Source: Amaurobius ferox (Eukaryota; Arthropoda; Arachnida; Araneae; Amaurobiidae). From it: 64,000 nt of DNA. The notes beneath the pieces are model-generated. The model ran no database searches and was not told where the DNA came from. It saw only the letters and a program-made list of their open reading frames with translations. Where the stretch lies: contig OX578142.1 in NCBI GenBank assembly GCA_951213105.1, positions 1,876,649 through 1,940,648 of the forward strand, in the 5' to 3' direction. How positions within the stretch are numbered: the first letter of the stretch is position 1; the number at the start of each line of letters is the position of its first letter. The translations under genes were made by a program, and so were the position numbers. Positions 12,501-20,800 of the stretch are shown here, in pieces.

Positions 12501-13034
12501 GAATCCCCTGCCTGAGTGCGAGGCGAATGTTGGTCCACATTTCGGGTCGTTCAGAATAATCAAGTTGTTTTCAAGGCAAAAATCAATAGTGGATGTACCC
12601 CTACGATCAGTGAAGCCATAACCCCACATCTGAGCATGGGCGTTGAAATCACCAAGGATGAGAAAGTTTGTATTAAAGAGGTCAAGGGTGGAAAATTCGT
12701 CAATAAGGTTGGAAATTTCAGAGTGCGGGGGGAAGTAAAGGGAAGCAACATTAAGGGTTTTATTATCAGGAAGGGAAATTTCAATTACGATAATTGAGAG
12801 AGATTGGAATTTTAAGGAGGCGGAAAGATTCGAATTTAGAACAAGTATGACCGCCTTAGAGGAGAGGGAAGAAAACTGGGAAAATGTAGAGGGGGGACGG
12901 AGAATACCGTCCTTCGAAACATAAGGTTCCTGTAAGCATATTAGGTCTATTGAGTTGTCGAGAGAAAATTGCAGTAAGTTGCTGTGAGCAGTTAAAGAGT
13001 GGTTAGAATTAAATTGGATGAACTTAAGAACCAT
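9512..13034 (-). pseudogene. ORF2 (APE endonuclease / reverse transcriptase / RNase H), frameshifted, copy 2
   Basis: Homologous end to end with the intact 1174-residue ORF2 of copy 3. The frame opens with ATG at 13034 (MVLKFIQFNSNH) and runs through the endonuclease motifs (CLQEPY, LGDFNAHAQMWG, SDHKYIL). It continues through the RT core with VDISGAFDN, GAPQGSVISP and FADD. A 2-bp deletion in a G-rich tract at about 10432-10445 breaks it: eight G then AGGGA, where copy 3 has GGGGGAGGGGAGGGA. The broken frame ends at 10359. RNase H and the C-terminal knuckle continue in another frame from about 10430 down to the stop at 9512. The break is at about residue 868, between RT and RNase H, so endonuclease and RT could still be made as a truncated protein. 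A sequencing error in the homopolymer cannot be excluded. Confidence 0.93.
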
Positions 13035-13129
13035 CCGAAGGCGATTTCAATCCAGTGCACAGTGTGGGGGAAAAACAGAGTAACAAATTTAAAATAATAT
13101 AAGTAAAACAAAATATACAAGATGTGAGT
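13035..13129 (-). other. ORF1-ORF2 spacer, copy 2
   Basis: The 95-nt gap has exactly the same length in copy 3 (21329-21423), although its sequence differs at many positions. ORF2 is in a different frame from ORF1. A third frame is open across the gap and stops a few bases inside ORF2 (GATGGTTCTTAA, where ATGGTT is the ORF2 start). How ORF2 is translated is unknown; reinitiation after ORF1 is the obvious candidate. Confidence 0.7.
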
Positions 13130-15208
13130 CTATTGCTCACTTTGGAGTTTTTTGATGCGGTCAATTTCACGGCGAAAAGCCTTGCAATTGTTTTTGTCAT
13201 GCACTGAATGGCGATAGTTCCAGTTAAGGGTTTCACCATTGTCGGCAGCTTTGACAATTGCCGTAGAACAGTTTACACATTTTGGTATCATAGCTTTGCA
13301 AGCATGGTGGTCGTGAGTTTTGCTGGCGCAACGACCACAGACTCCCGTAGGGAAAGGGCAATAGTTAGCTACGTGACCGTAGTCTTGACACCGGAAGCAT
13401 ATTTTGATGTTGATATATTTCTTAATTATAAAATATCTGAAATGGTGGAAGAGTTTGCGAGTTTCTTTGAGAAGTTTTGCAACGGGCACCTCCACCAGCA
13501 CCACCCAGTTAGAGGAACCTCTTGGGTTCCGGAAGTTTTTTATGATGGAGATATCTGAAGATGATTTGATGGAAGGACAGTTGTTAGCAATAAGAGATTT
13601 GACGTTTGCCTCGTTGTAATCTAGAGGAATATTGAATAAGATCAAAGCCTCTTTCCTGGGAGGCTCCATTTTGATATTGAATTTTTGTCTGACTGAAGAG
13701 TTCTCCAGAAGTGGTAAGAGGTTAGCTCCCTGTGGGTTTTCACATGTCAGTTTTAGTGTGCCATTAGGCAGAGCAGTGATATTCTTCACCTCTAGGCCTT
13801 TAGGACGGGGGATTGAAAATAAGTCTTTTTTCAATTGCTCATTGTTTTTCAGGCGATCCTTGCCCTGCAACAGGATGCTGGAAAAAGTTTTTGCAGGAGC
13901 TGAAGCAGAGGAAGGATCTTTGGAAGTTGAAGGCTTGAGATTGGCAACTGAAGGCAGAATCTCTTTGATAGATTTGTCCACAAGGGAGGGTAGACTGTTA
14001 GCGATAGAGTTTTTGAATTCGTTGAGCATGGCAGTTGTAGTCGTTTTAAACTCATCAGTCATAGTTTTGTGGAAATTAGTTATTTCTTCTCTACAATCCT
14101 TGGCAAAATGTTGGAAAGAGTCTGAAGGCGTCGCCGCGGAAGAAGAAGATTGGAGGTTGCACTCAAGGGCAGAGCAAAAGCTCCCAAGTTGGTTGAACTT
14201 ATCCTCCAGGTAGTTCCTATGAGTGGAATTTGTTCTGATGTTTTTAGTAATATAATTGTTCATCCTAGTAAGGTTCTTAACGATTAGAGCTAGTAGTTCG
14301 TTGTTATCTGTGTTAGCAATGTCAATAGACTCCAAGGTGTCTGCAGTGGAAACAGCATCATCGGCAGAAAAGGCAGAGGGAAACGAAGAACTGATGAAGG
14401 GAGGCAGGAAATCAACAACGGGAGCAGCAGCAGGAGGAGACACCGGAGCCGGGACAGAAGAGGCACAAGGAACCGGCGCAGGAACAAGAGCAGGTGGAGA
14501 AGCCAGAACAGGGGCAGCAGGAGCCGGAGCAGCAGGAACAGCCGAGCAAACAGGAGCAGCAACAGGAGGAGGGCAATCAGGAGCAGTAGAGCAAACAGGG
14601 GCAGCAACAGGTGGGCAAACGGGGACAGAAGGAGCAGCAGAGCATACAGGAACATCAGCAGCAGAGGAGCAAAAAACATCAGAAACAGGAGGAGAAATCT
14701 CAGACGCAGCAGCAGGAGTCCAAGGAGCAGGAGAAGAAGGACGAAGAACCGGAGAAGACTTGTAGGAGTGAAGAAGATCAAGGCGGTTTGAAGGGCGTGG
14801 AGGATTTGAGAACATTTGAAATTGATGAACTTGATGGACTGGGGTCAAAGATGAAGAGGCAACACGTTGAGGAAGCGGTTGAAAGTGTGCTGGTGGAGTG
14901 CGAATGGCACCGGAGTAAGATTGATTAGAGTTGATATATGATGAAGTAAGTGGTACCAATTTTACGTAAGGTTGAAGGTGTTGAGTATGAGTGGAGACAC
15001 TAGAACTGGTGGATGGAGTGGTCACACATGTAGAAGATAATGACATAGTTGAGTATGGAAGTGTAGCACAGGCAGCATCTGATGAAGTAACGTAAACAGA
15101 AGAAGACGTAAAAGCAGGAGGGCGGGGGGAAAATAAGGGGGGAAAAACTGTGAGGGAATCAAAGGGAGGGATAGTGGGGAGGGAGATATTCATTTGATTA
15201 TGTTCCAT
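13130..15208 (-). CDS. ORF1 protein (zinc-knuckle nucleic-acid-binding protein), copy 2
   Basis: An intact 692-residue frame from ATG (MEHNQMNISLPTIPP) to TAG. The N-terminal 160 residues are Ser/Thr/Pro-rich. Residues about 165-275 form an Ala/Pro/Val/Cys low-complexity tract. A central helical, possibly coiled-coil stretch follows. The C-terminal third is a PRE_C2HC-like region leading into knuckles CFRCQDYGHVANYC and CGRCASKTHDHHAC (both C-x2-C-x4-H-x4-C), plus an extended third Cys/His cluster beginning CVNC. By analogy with LINE ORF1 proteins it should coat the element RNA and act as a chaperone in the RNP. It is about three quarters identical to copy 3 ORF1 by eye, with the C-terminal third best conserved. 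Being intact next to a frameshifted ORF2, it could still be supplied in trans. Confidence 0.9.
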   Translation of the reverse strand: MEHNQMNISLPTIPPFDSLTVFPPLFSPRPPAFTSSSVYVTSSDAACATLPYSTMSLSSTCVTTPSTSSSVSTHTQHLQPYVKLVPLTSSYINSNQSYSGAIRTPPAHFQPLPQRVASSSLTPVHQVHQFQMFSNPPRPSNRLDLLHSYKSSPVLRPSSPAPWTPAAASEISPPVSDVFCSSAADVPVCSAAPSVPVCPPVAAPVCSTAPDCPPPVAAPVCSAVPAAPAPAAPVLASPPALVPAPVPCASSVPAPVSPPAAAPVVDFLPPFISSSFPSAFSADDAVSTADTLESIDIANTDNNELLALIVKNLTRMNNYITKNIRTNSTHRNYLEDKFNQLGSFCSALECNLQSSSSAATPSDSFQHFAKDCREEITNFHKTMTDEFKTTTTAMLNEFKNSIANSLPSLVDKSIKEILPSVANLKPSTSKDPSSASAPAKTFSSILLQGKDRLKNNEQLKKDLFSIPRPKGLEVKNITALPNGTLKLTCENPQGANLLPLLENSSVRQKFNIKMEPPRKEALILFNIPLDYNEANVKSLIANNCPSIKSSSDISIIKNFRNPRGSSNWVVLVEVPVAKLLKETRKLFHHFRYFIIKKYINIKICFRCQDYGHVANYCPFPTGVCGRCASKTHDHHACKAMIPKCVNCSTAIVKAADNGETLNWNYRHSVHDKNNCKAFRREIDRIKKLQSEQ

Positions 15209-15427
15209 GACAATAGCTAAAATATATTTGGTTCATAAAAGCAAGTTGACAAAAATTTCATTAAGGTAACATGTAAAGACAAAAATTTCATAATACATCA
15301 GCAGGGGAGTAGGTGACACATTAAAGACTCACAATATTTATAAACACTAAATAACGCAAACTGACAGGAAACGGATAAGTATAACATGACTGAAGAACGT
15401 AAAAGGCAGAAAATGACATCAAAAATT

Positions 15428-15870
15428 TCCTATGGGAAATCCCATGTTAGAGGCGTGACAGAAATGACAGCGTCACCGAGATCAGAAGAAATAGTCGAAA
15501 CCAGTCAAAATTTAATTTTGAGATGTAGTACTGCTAAATGGAACAGTGTGCCAAGCAAAATTTAAATATTTTAAAAATTGAAAAGTTTAAAAGACTTTAA
15601 AAATTCTCTATGGAAGATCCCATGTTAAAAACGTGATTGGAATGACTGTGAGACGTGACAGAAATGACTGATGCATCAAAAGGAGAGGAAAAGTCGAAAC
15701 CGGTCAAAAATTAATTTTGAGATACAGCACTCAATAATGTAACAATATACCAAGCCGAATTAAAAAATTTCAAAAATTGTAAAATTTAAAAGACTTCAAA
15801 GTTTTCCTATGGAGAATCCCATGTTAAAAACGTGATTGGGATGACGAAAAATTTATAAAGGTGAACTTGA
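15428..15870 (-). repeat. 5' UTR tandem units, copy 2
   Basis: Imperfect tandem units begin at about 15428, 15605 and 15805 (period 177-200 bp). Each opens with a TCCTATGGGAAATCCCATG-like core followed by ACGTGATTGGAATGAC or GTGACAGAAATGAC, and ends with TTTGAGATACAGCA and AAAGACTTCAAA. The first core contains the perfect inverted repeat ATGGGA-AA-TCCCAT (15432-15445). Confidence 0.8.
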
Positions 15871-16362
15871 AGAAAAAGTCAAAACCGGTCAGCAGGACTC
15901 AAAAAGGGGGGGAACACTTGAAAATAAGACAGATTGCCATTTCAAAATTCCAAAACTTTAGAAATGAAAAGAATATTCGAAAAAAAAAAAAAAAAAGTGT
16001 TAAATGACACGTACATGAAATTGGTTCGGAAGTGAAAATGTTATTTTCCAAAAGGTTGATCAAACTGAAGAAGAGGACAAATGGTAAGTTAGTACGGGTA
16101 CAGAGGCACCGAAATGTCAAGAGAAGAAGAGATCCAAATATTACAGAACATTCCACACGCCAGGGAAGAGTCCAAAAATGAAAGAGGGGGGATACGAAGT
16201 ATACAAATCAAAAATATAGAAAGTGACATTATAAAAACATGAAATACATATATAAATACTGTTCCCATGGCAAAAATATAAATCAATTATCAATAACAAA
16301 ACATTAAAATGCATTATATCATAAAAAATATTACAAAAATAACAATTTTTAGGTGTTTAAAA

Positions 16363-16380
16363 TGTTGTTTTAAAACAACA
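16363..16380. promoter_or_regulatory. perfect palindrome in 5' UTR, copy 2
   Basis: TGTTGTTTTAAAACAACA is an 18-bp perfect inverted repeat about 270 bp from the element's 5' end. It is conserved, and 2 bp longer, in copy 3 at 24857-24876. It could be a dimeric protein site or an RNA hairpin; its function is unknown. Confidence 0.6.
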
Positions 16381-16648
16381 AAAAGGACGAAATTGCATAG
16401 TTTTAGCAGCGTCGTTCAATGGTGATTCAATACATTGAAGCGATAGAACATTTCAAATATATAACTTGTAATATCTCACCCGCTAAAAGGCGTAGCAAGA
16501 AAATGAAGACATCTGCTTAAAGCTGAGCAGGGGGTGCACAAAACGATATAACACACTAAACCATAACACGAATAATCACGCAACCAAGGCATACATAACG
16601 GGAGCCAAAAAAAGAACGACATATCACAACATCGACATATCACAACCC

Positions 16649-17196
16649 AAGGGGGGTAGCATGAAAAAGTATAGATTTTTCGAAATTTTGAAACCTCGTA
16701 TTTTGGACATCAAACAGAAGGTATCGGCCAGAAAGCCAGGAAATCGGACTTCTCCATCGAAATTAGATATAAAAAATTTTATTTGAACGAAAATTATCAT
16801 GGTCGGATTTTTCAGAAAATCGGTAAGGGGGGGGTAGCATGAAAAAGTATAGATTTTTCGAAATTTTGAAACCTCGTTTTTTGGACATCAAACAGAAGGT
16901 ATCCGCCAGAAACCAGGAAATCGGTCTTCTCCATCGAAATTAGATATAAAAAATTGTATTTGAACGAAAATTCTCATGGTCGGATTTTTCACAAAATCGG
17001 TAAGGGGGGGTAGCATGAAAAAGTATAGATTTTTCGAAATTTTGAAACCTCGTTTTTTGGACATCAAACAGAAGGTATCGGCCAGAAACCAGGAAATCGG
17101 TCTTCTCCATCGAAATTAGATATAAAAAATTGTATTTGAACGAAAATTATCATGGTCGGATTTTTCACAAAATCGGTAAGGGGGGGTAGCATGAAA
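16649..17196 (+). repeat. 177-bp satellite array, block S3
   Basis: Three monomers between copies 2 and 3. Bases 16649-16666 (AAGGGGGGTAGCATGAAA) are the right target-site duplication of copy 2. Bases 17178-17196 are the left flank of copy 3, with seven G. Orientation and register match the other blocks. Confidence 0.97.
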
Positions 17197-17251
17197 GGCC
17201 CAGACCATACAGCCAACCCAGGGGTTTATGGCAGTTTAATGTATGGCCGGG
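17197..17251 (-). other. predicted 3'-terminal RNA stem-loop
   Basis: In the sense RNA, CCC-GGCCAUACA can pair with UGUAUGGUC-(U)-GGG at the 3' terminus (about 12 pairs, one G-U, one bulge). It encloses an inner arm in which GCCA pairs with UGGC and AACCC pairs with GGGUU. The DNA is unchanged at all six 3' ends (6635, 8915, 17197, 25713, 34397, 41206), including the ORF1-only element. A 3' structure recognised by the element's reverse transcriptase is the likely role, by analogy with elements lacking poly(A). The folding is by eye. Confidence 0.65.
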
Positions 17252-17328
17252 AGAAAATTTAGAACAGGAGAATTTAGAAATTTAGAAAATTTAGAACAGG
17301 AGAATTTAGAAAATTTAGAACAGGAGAC
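17252..17328 (-). repeat. 3' UTR minisatellite
   Basis: Short direct repeats of AATTTAGAA(A)ATTTAGAACAGGAG. Repeat number and spacing differ between copies 1, 2, 3 and 4, while the sequence on both sides is conserved. This suggests slippage during reverse transcription or replication. Confidence 0.8.
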
Positions 17329-17419
17329 CGACTTCCACAGACCGACACCCTCGAGCAGCCCAGAGTAAACCAGTAGTTTATTAAATAATCAATCAAAGGT
17401 TACAGTTACAAAGTGTTAG

Positions 17420-17621
17420 GTGTCACGTAGGACACAGGCAGCAAAACAGACAGGCAAGCAAACAGACAACAAACCACAAAGATAAAAGTACAAAATGTGT
17501 CACATAAGACACAAACAGCAAAACGTTTCACGTAGGACACAGACAGCAAGAAAAACAGCAAGCAAACGGCACAAAACGTGTCACATAAGACACAAACAGC
17601 AAAACGTGTCACGTAGGACAC
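17420..17621 (-). repeat. array of GTGTC-N6-GACAC hairpin motifs in 3' UTR
   Basis: Five 16-nt inverted repeats lie at 17420, 17497, 17525, 17578 and 17606, reading GTGTCACGTAGGACAC or GTGTCACATAAGACAC (the third has GTTTC). Motifs 2-3 and 4-5 are an 81-bp tandem duplication. The ORF1-only element keeps only the first motif, so the rest are not needed for its mobilisation. Confidence 0.75.
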
Positions 17622-17803
17622 AGACACAGGAATAACAGCAGCAAACGACAAAAACAAAAAGTCACACACATAAAAAAATACAATAAACAGGGAAGTATGC
17701 AAGGAATATGCAAGCAGAGCATACAAAAGTGGTGCCAAGGGAACAGTAGAGAGCTCCACTGATCAAAAATTAAAAGCAGAAGGGACGCCGGCTCACGGGC
17801 AGG

Positions 17804-20800
17804 TTATGAAATACCATTCGAGATCTCTCTCGCAATGAGAACACAGTTTTTAAGTTTATTTAAAAGGATAGGGTTTTTCCTAACACCCGAGAACCAGGTT
17901 GCACAATGAGCGGGAGTGGGCTTGATTAAGTGGTGGGCAGAAGTGTGTGGGCAGGAAAATACATAATGGTCCACATCACCGTAAGCATTGCAGGTACAGC
18001 AAGATGTTCTTTTAAATTTAAAATGATGAAGGTAGTCCAAAAAGGGGCCATGACCCGTAAGAAAGTAAATTAAATATTTATTATAAATTTGGAAATTTTG
18101 ACTGACTTTAGGGAGGTAAGTTAAAATTCTTGCCGGGTCATGGGTACGAGGGGAAATGTAATTATTAAGAAGGGTTTGCCAAATATTTAAAAGGTATGTT
18201 TTGCAGTGATTAGTTAAAAAAGAGTAAGGTAAAGGTAAAACAGTAGGGGAGCCAACAGTAGTGGCGAGTTTGGCGTTTTCATCGGCAACCTCATTACCTC
18301 GAATGTTAGCATGGGCTTTAACCCACTGTAAATTAAAAAGTGATTTAAAAGGGTAAATATAAGTTTTAATATCGTTTAAAAATTTTGATTTAATATTGGG
18401 AGAGTTTAACGCAAAAATGGCTGAAAGGCTGTCTGAAAAAATGTTAACTTTTGTGTTATTGTTGATTGCCCAGGAGAAGGCTTCTCGTAAAGCAGCCAAT
18501 TCAGCCTGGAAAACTGTGTTCTCATTATCAAGTTTATATAAAAATGTCTCGATCAACGAATCATCTTTAAAGACACAGATGGCAAAGCCAACCTTATCTT
18601 CTATTTTGGAGCCATCTGTGTAGATATTAAAGTTAGAAAAGGTGACAGGATTACGAGGGGGAAAAATAATGGAACGTAGTCCAGGGGAGAGGCCCGAAAG
18701 AGCACAATTGGTGTCGAAACGGGCGGGGGAGGGGAGGGAAGAGTCAGGAAAAAAGTTATTTTTCTGCTTCCAGAAATGGTATTTTAAAAATTGGGTCTTG
18801 ATTACACAGTGAAGGGGGGGAATACCAGTTATTGAAAAAAGAGAAATGTTTGAAGATGTTCTAAAACCGGTAGAAATCTTTAATAAGAATAATCTTTGTA
18901 AGGAAGTAAGCTTAGAAATTTGAACCCCCGTTAAATGACCTCCCCAAATACCCGCCCCGTATATAATAATTTTCTCTATTACTGCAAGATACCAAGATTT
19001 CAATAAAACTTTATTAACACCCCAATTATTACTTGATATTTTGCCAAAGGTAGAAAAGAGCTTAAAACACTTCTCTTTTAGATAAAAAATGTGGGAACTC
19101 CATTTTAAGTTGTCGTCAATAATAATACCCAAAAATTTAAGGGAACGAGTAATTTTAATAGTTTTGTTTAAAAGTTTAACCGGAGGGTAATACCTGCGTT
19201 TTTTAAGGGACCTATTGAAAATAATGCAAGAAGACTTTTCTACTGAGACAGAAAGATTAAGTGAAGTAAGGGAGGAGGCAATAAGTGAAAGGGCATCATT
19301 AATATTATTGACGACAGAGCGGATGCTGGTGGAGTAGGAGACCACAGCCAGATCATCAGCGAAGGCTTGGAGGTAATAAAGATCATTATTTAAATTTAGT
19401 AAGTTGTTAAAATAAATATTCCAAAGGACGGGGGAAATAACCGAACCTTGGGGGGCGCCTTTTGAGATTATTTTAGTTAGGGAGAAATTTTTATTTGTAA
19501 AAGTTATTGTTCTTGAATGTAAGTATGAGTAAATAAAGGTTCTAAAATGAGGTGGAAGGCTAATTTTATCAAAGGTAGAGGGTAAAACTTTCCAATCTAG
19601 GTTATCAAAAGCTCCGCTGATGTCGACTGTGGCAAGGGCAACAATGTTCGCCGATCGGAGAGATTTTATATGCGTAACAAGCGCGTGAGCCGCATCCTCA
19701 CAACTATGTAACTCCCTGAATCCGAATTGGAGAGGGTGAAGAGCACCTGCCGTCTTCAACCAGATGTTGAGTTTGTTTATAAAAATTCTCTCGATTATTT
19801 TCCCAAAAGTGGGGAGAAGGCATATTGGACGATAAGCGCAACAGGAGGCTGGATTTTTGTCAGGTTTTTGAATAAATAAAATTTTAGCGTTTTTGAGTGA
19901 ATCAGGAAATTTACAGAATTTGAAAATAAGATTAATAATTTTAGAAAAAAGGGGGGGGTACGATTTAAAAAGATTTTTCCATATATTAAAGTCAAGGTTA
20001 TCCTGGCCCGGGGCCTTACCAGATTTTAAATGATTGAAGACAAGGGAGAGCTCTTCATCCGAGACCGCCCCCAAACCCTCATCAGAAGTGTCATGGGTGG
20101 GAAAAGAGGTAAAATAGGGGTCCTCATGAAAACAGTGGTCCAAAAGACGCTGAATTTTATCGTTATAATCAAGGTTAGGATTGTCCTGGAACTGCAAGTT
20201 TATATTATTAAAATTTTTATGTTTTTGGAAAGTGTATTTAAATAAAGAGCCGAATTTTTCAGAGCAATTGTTGCAGTGTTTTTTCCAGGCGTCAGATTTT
20301 GCTTTATTTATTAGAAGTTTATATTTTGCTCTGTTTAGTTTATATTTAATTTTTGCTTGGTTAATGAGTTCGGGAGGGTCGGAGTTTCTCTCGTGTGAAC
20401 CGATTCTTTTATAAAGCGCATTGACAAAATTTCTAAACTTCGCTAGGTCTCGGCTCCACCAGCTGAAGTTAAAATTTTTTGAAGCTTTTTTCTTTCTAAT
20501 ATATTTAAATGCACAATTTTGTGTTTTGAGTATAAAGTCTTTGATAAATACATCCAGCATGGCGGAGTCGAGAACAGAGTCAAGGGAGGTGTTGAATTCC
20601 TCTGAAAGAGGTTTAAAATTATGTAAAAATTTTCCCAGACTATAATTTGTTTTAAAGAAAAAGGAAGTGTCGATAGAAGGGGCAGTATTAAGAGTAAGTA
20701 AAATATATTTGTGGTCACTTAATGTGTCACACGAGAGAACTTCCCAATTTTGAATAGAGTCAAAAAAATTAAAAGATGAAAGGGACAGGTCAGGGAATCC

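Larger units (their letters stand above)
8915..16648 (-). mobile_element. satellite-targeted non-LTR retrotransposon, copy 2 (full length, ORF2 frameshifted)
   Basis: A 7734-bp element on the minus strand. Its order is 5' UTR (15209-16648), ORF1 (13130-15208), a 95-nt gap, ORF2 (9512-13034) and 3' UTR (8915-9511). An 18-bp target-site duplication flanks it and it lacks a poly(A) tail. The 5' end carries about 14 nt (ACATATCACAACCC) beyond the end of copy 3. Part of this repeats the adjacent CGACATATCACAAC. The domain set (APE endonuclease, RT, RNase H and CCHC-type knuckles in both ORFs) places it in the I/R1/Jockey group of LINEs. The exact clade needs a phylogeny. It is nearly identical to copy 3 from the 3' end to about 12473 and clearly more diverged upstream. 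Confidence 0.96.
15209..16648 (-). promoter_or_regulatory. 5' UTR / presumptive internal promoter, copy 2
   Basis: A 1440-nt region upstream of ORF1 with no convincing gene. It contains tandem units (15428-15870), an A-run near 15980-15996, a perfect palindrome at 16363-16380, and a 5'-terminal 204 nt (16431-16634) identical by eye to 24926-25129 of copy 3. Full-length non-LTR elements need an internal promoter near the 5' end, so this is inferred to hold it. No TATA box or initiator was assigned with confidence. Confidence 0.6.
17197..17803 (-). other. 3' UTR of copy 3
   Basis: A 607-nt region after the ORF2 stop. From the 3' end upstream in the RNA it contains a terminal stem-loop, an AATTTAGAACAGGA-type minisatellite, an AATAAA motif, and five short hairpin motifs within an 81-bp tandem duplication. 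It is essentially identical to the 3' UTRs of copies 5 and 6. A frame across it (17406-17759) lacks an ATG and is not called. Confidence 0.88.

Noticed and set aside
14256..14765. 169-codon plus-strand Gly/Ala/Glu-rich frame (and the similar one at 22517-23077)
   Set aside because: It is antisense to the Ala/Pro-rich tract of ORF1. The composition forces an open complementary frame.
17406..17759. 117-codon frame downstream of ORF2, present in several copies
   Set aside because: It lies in the 3' UTR and lacks an ATG at its start. The upstream part is frame-shifted in copy 1, and it is made of the repeated hairpin motifs.
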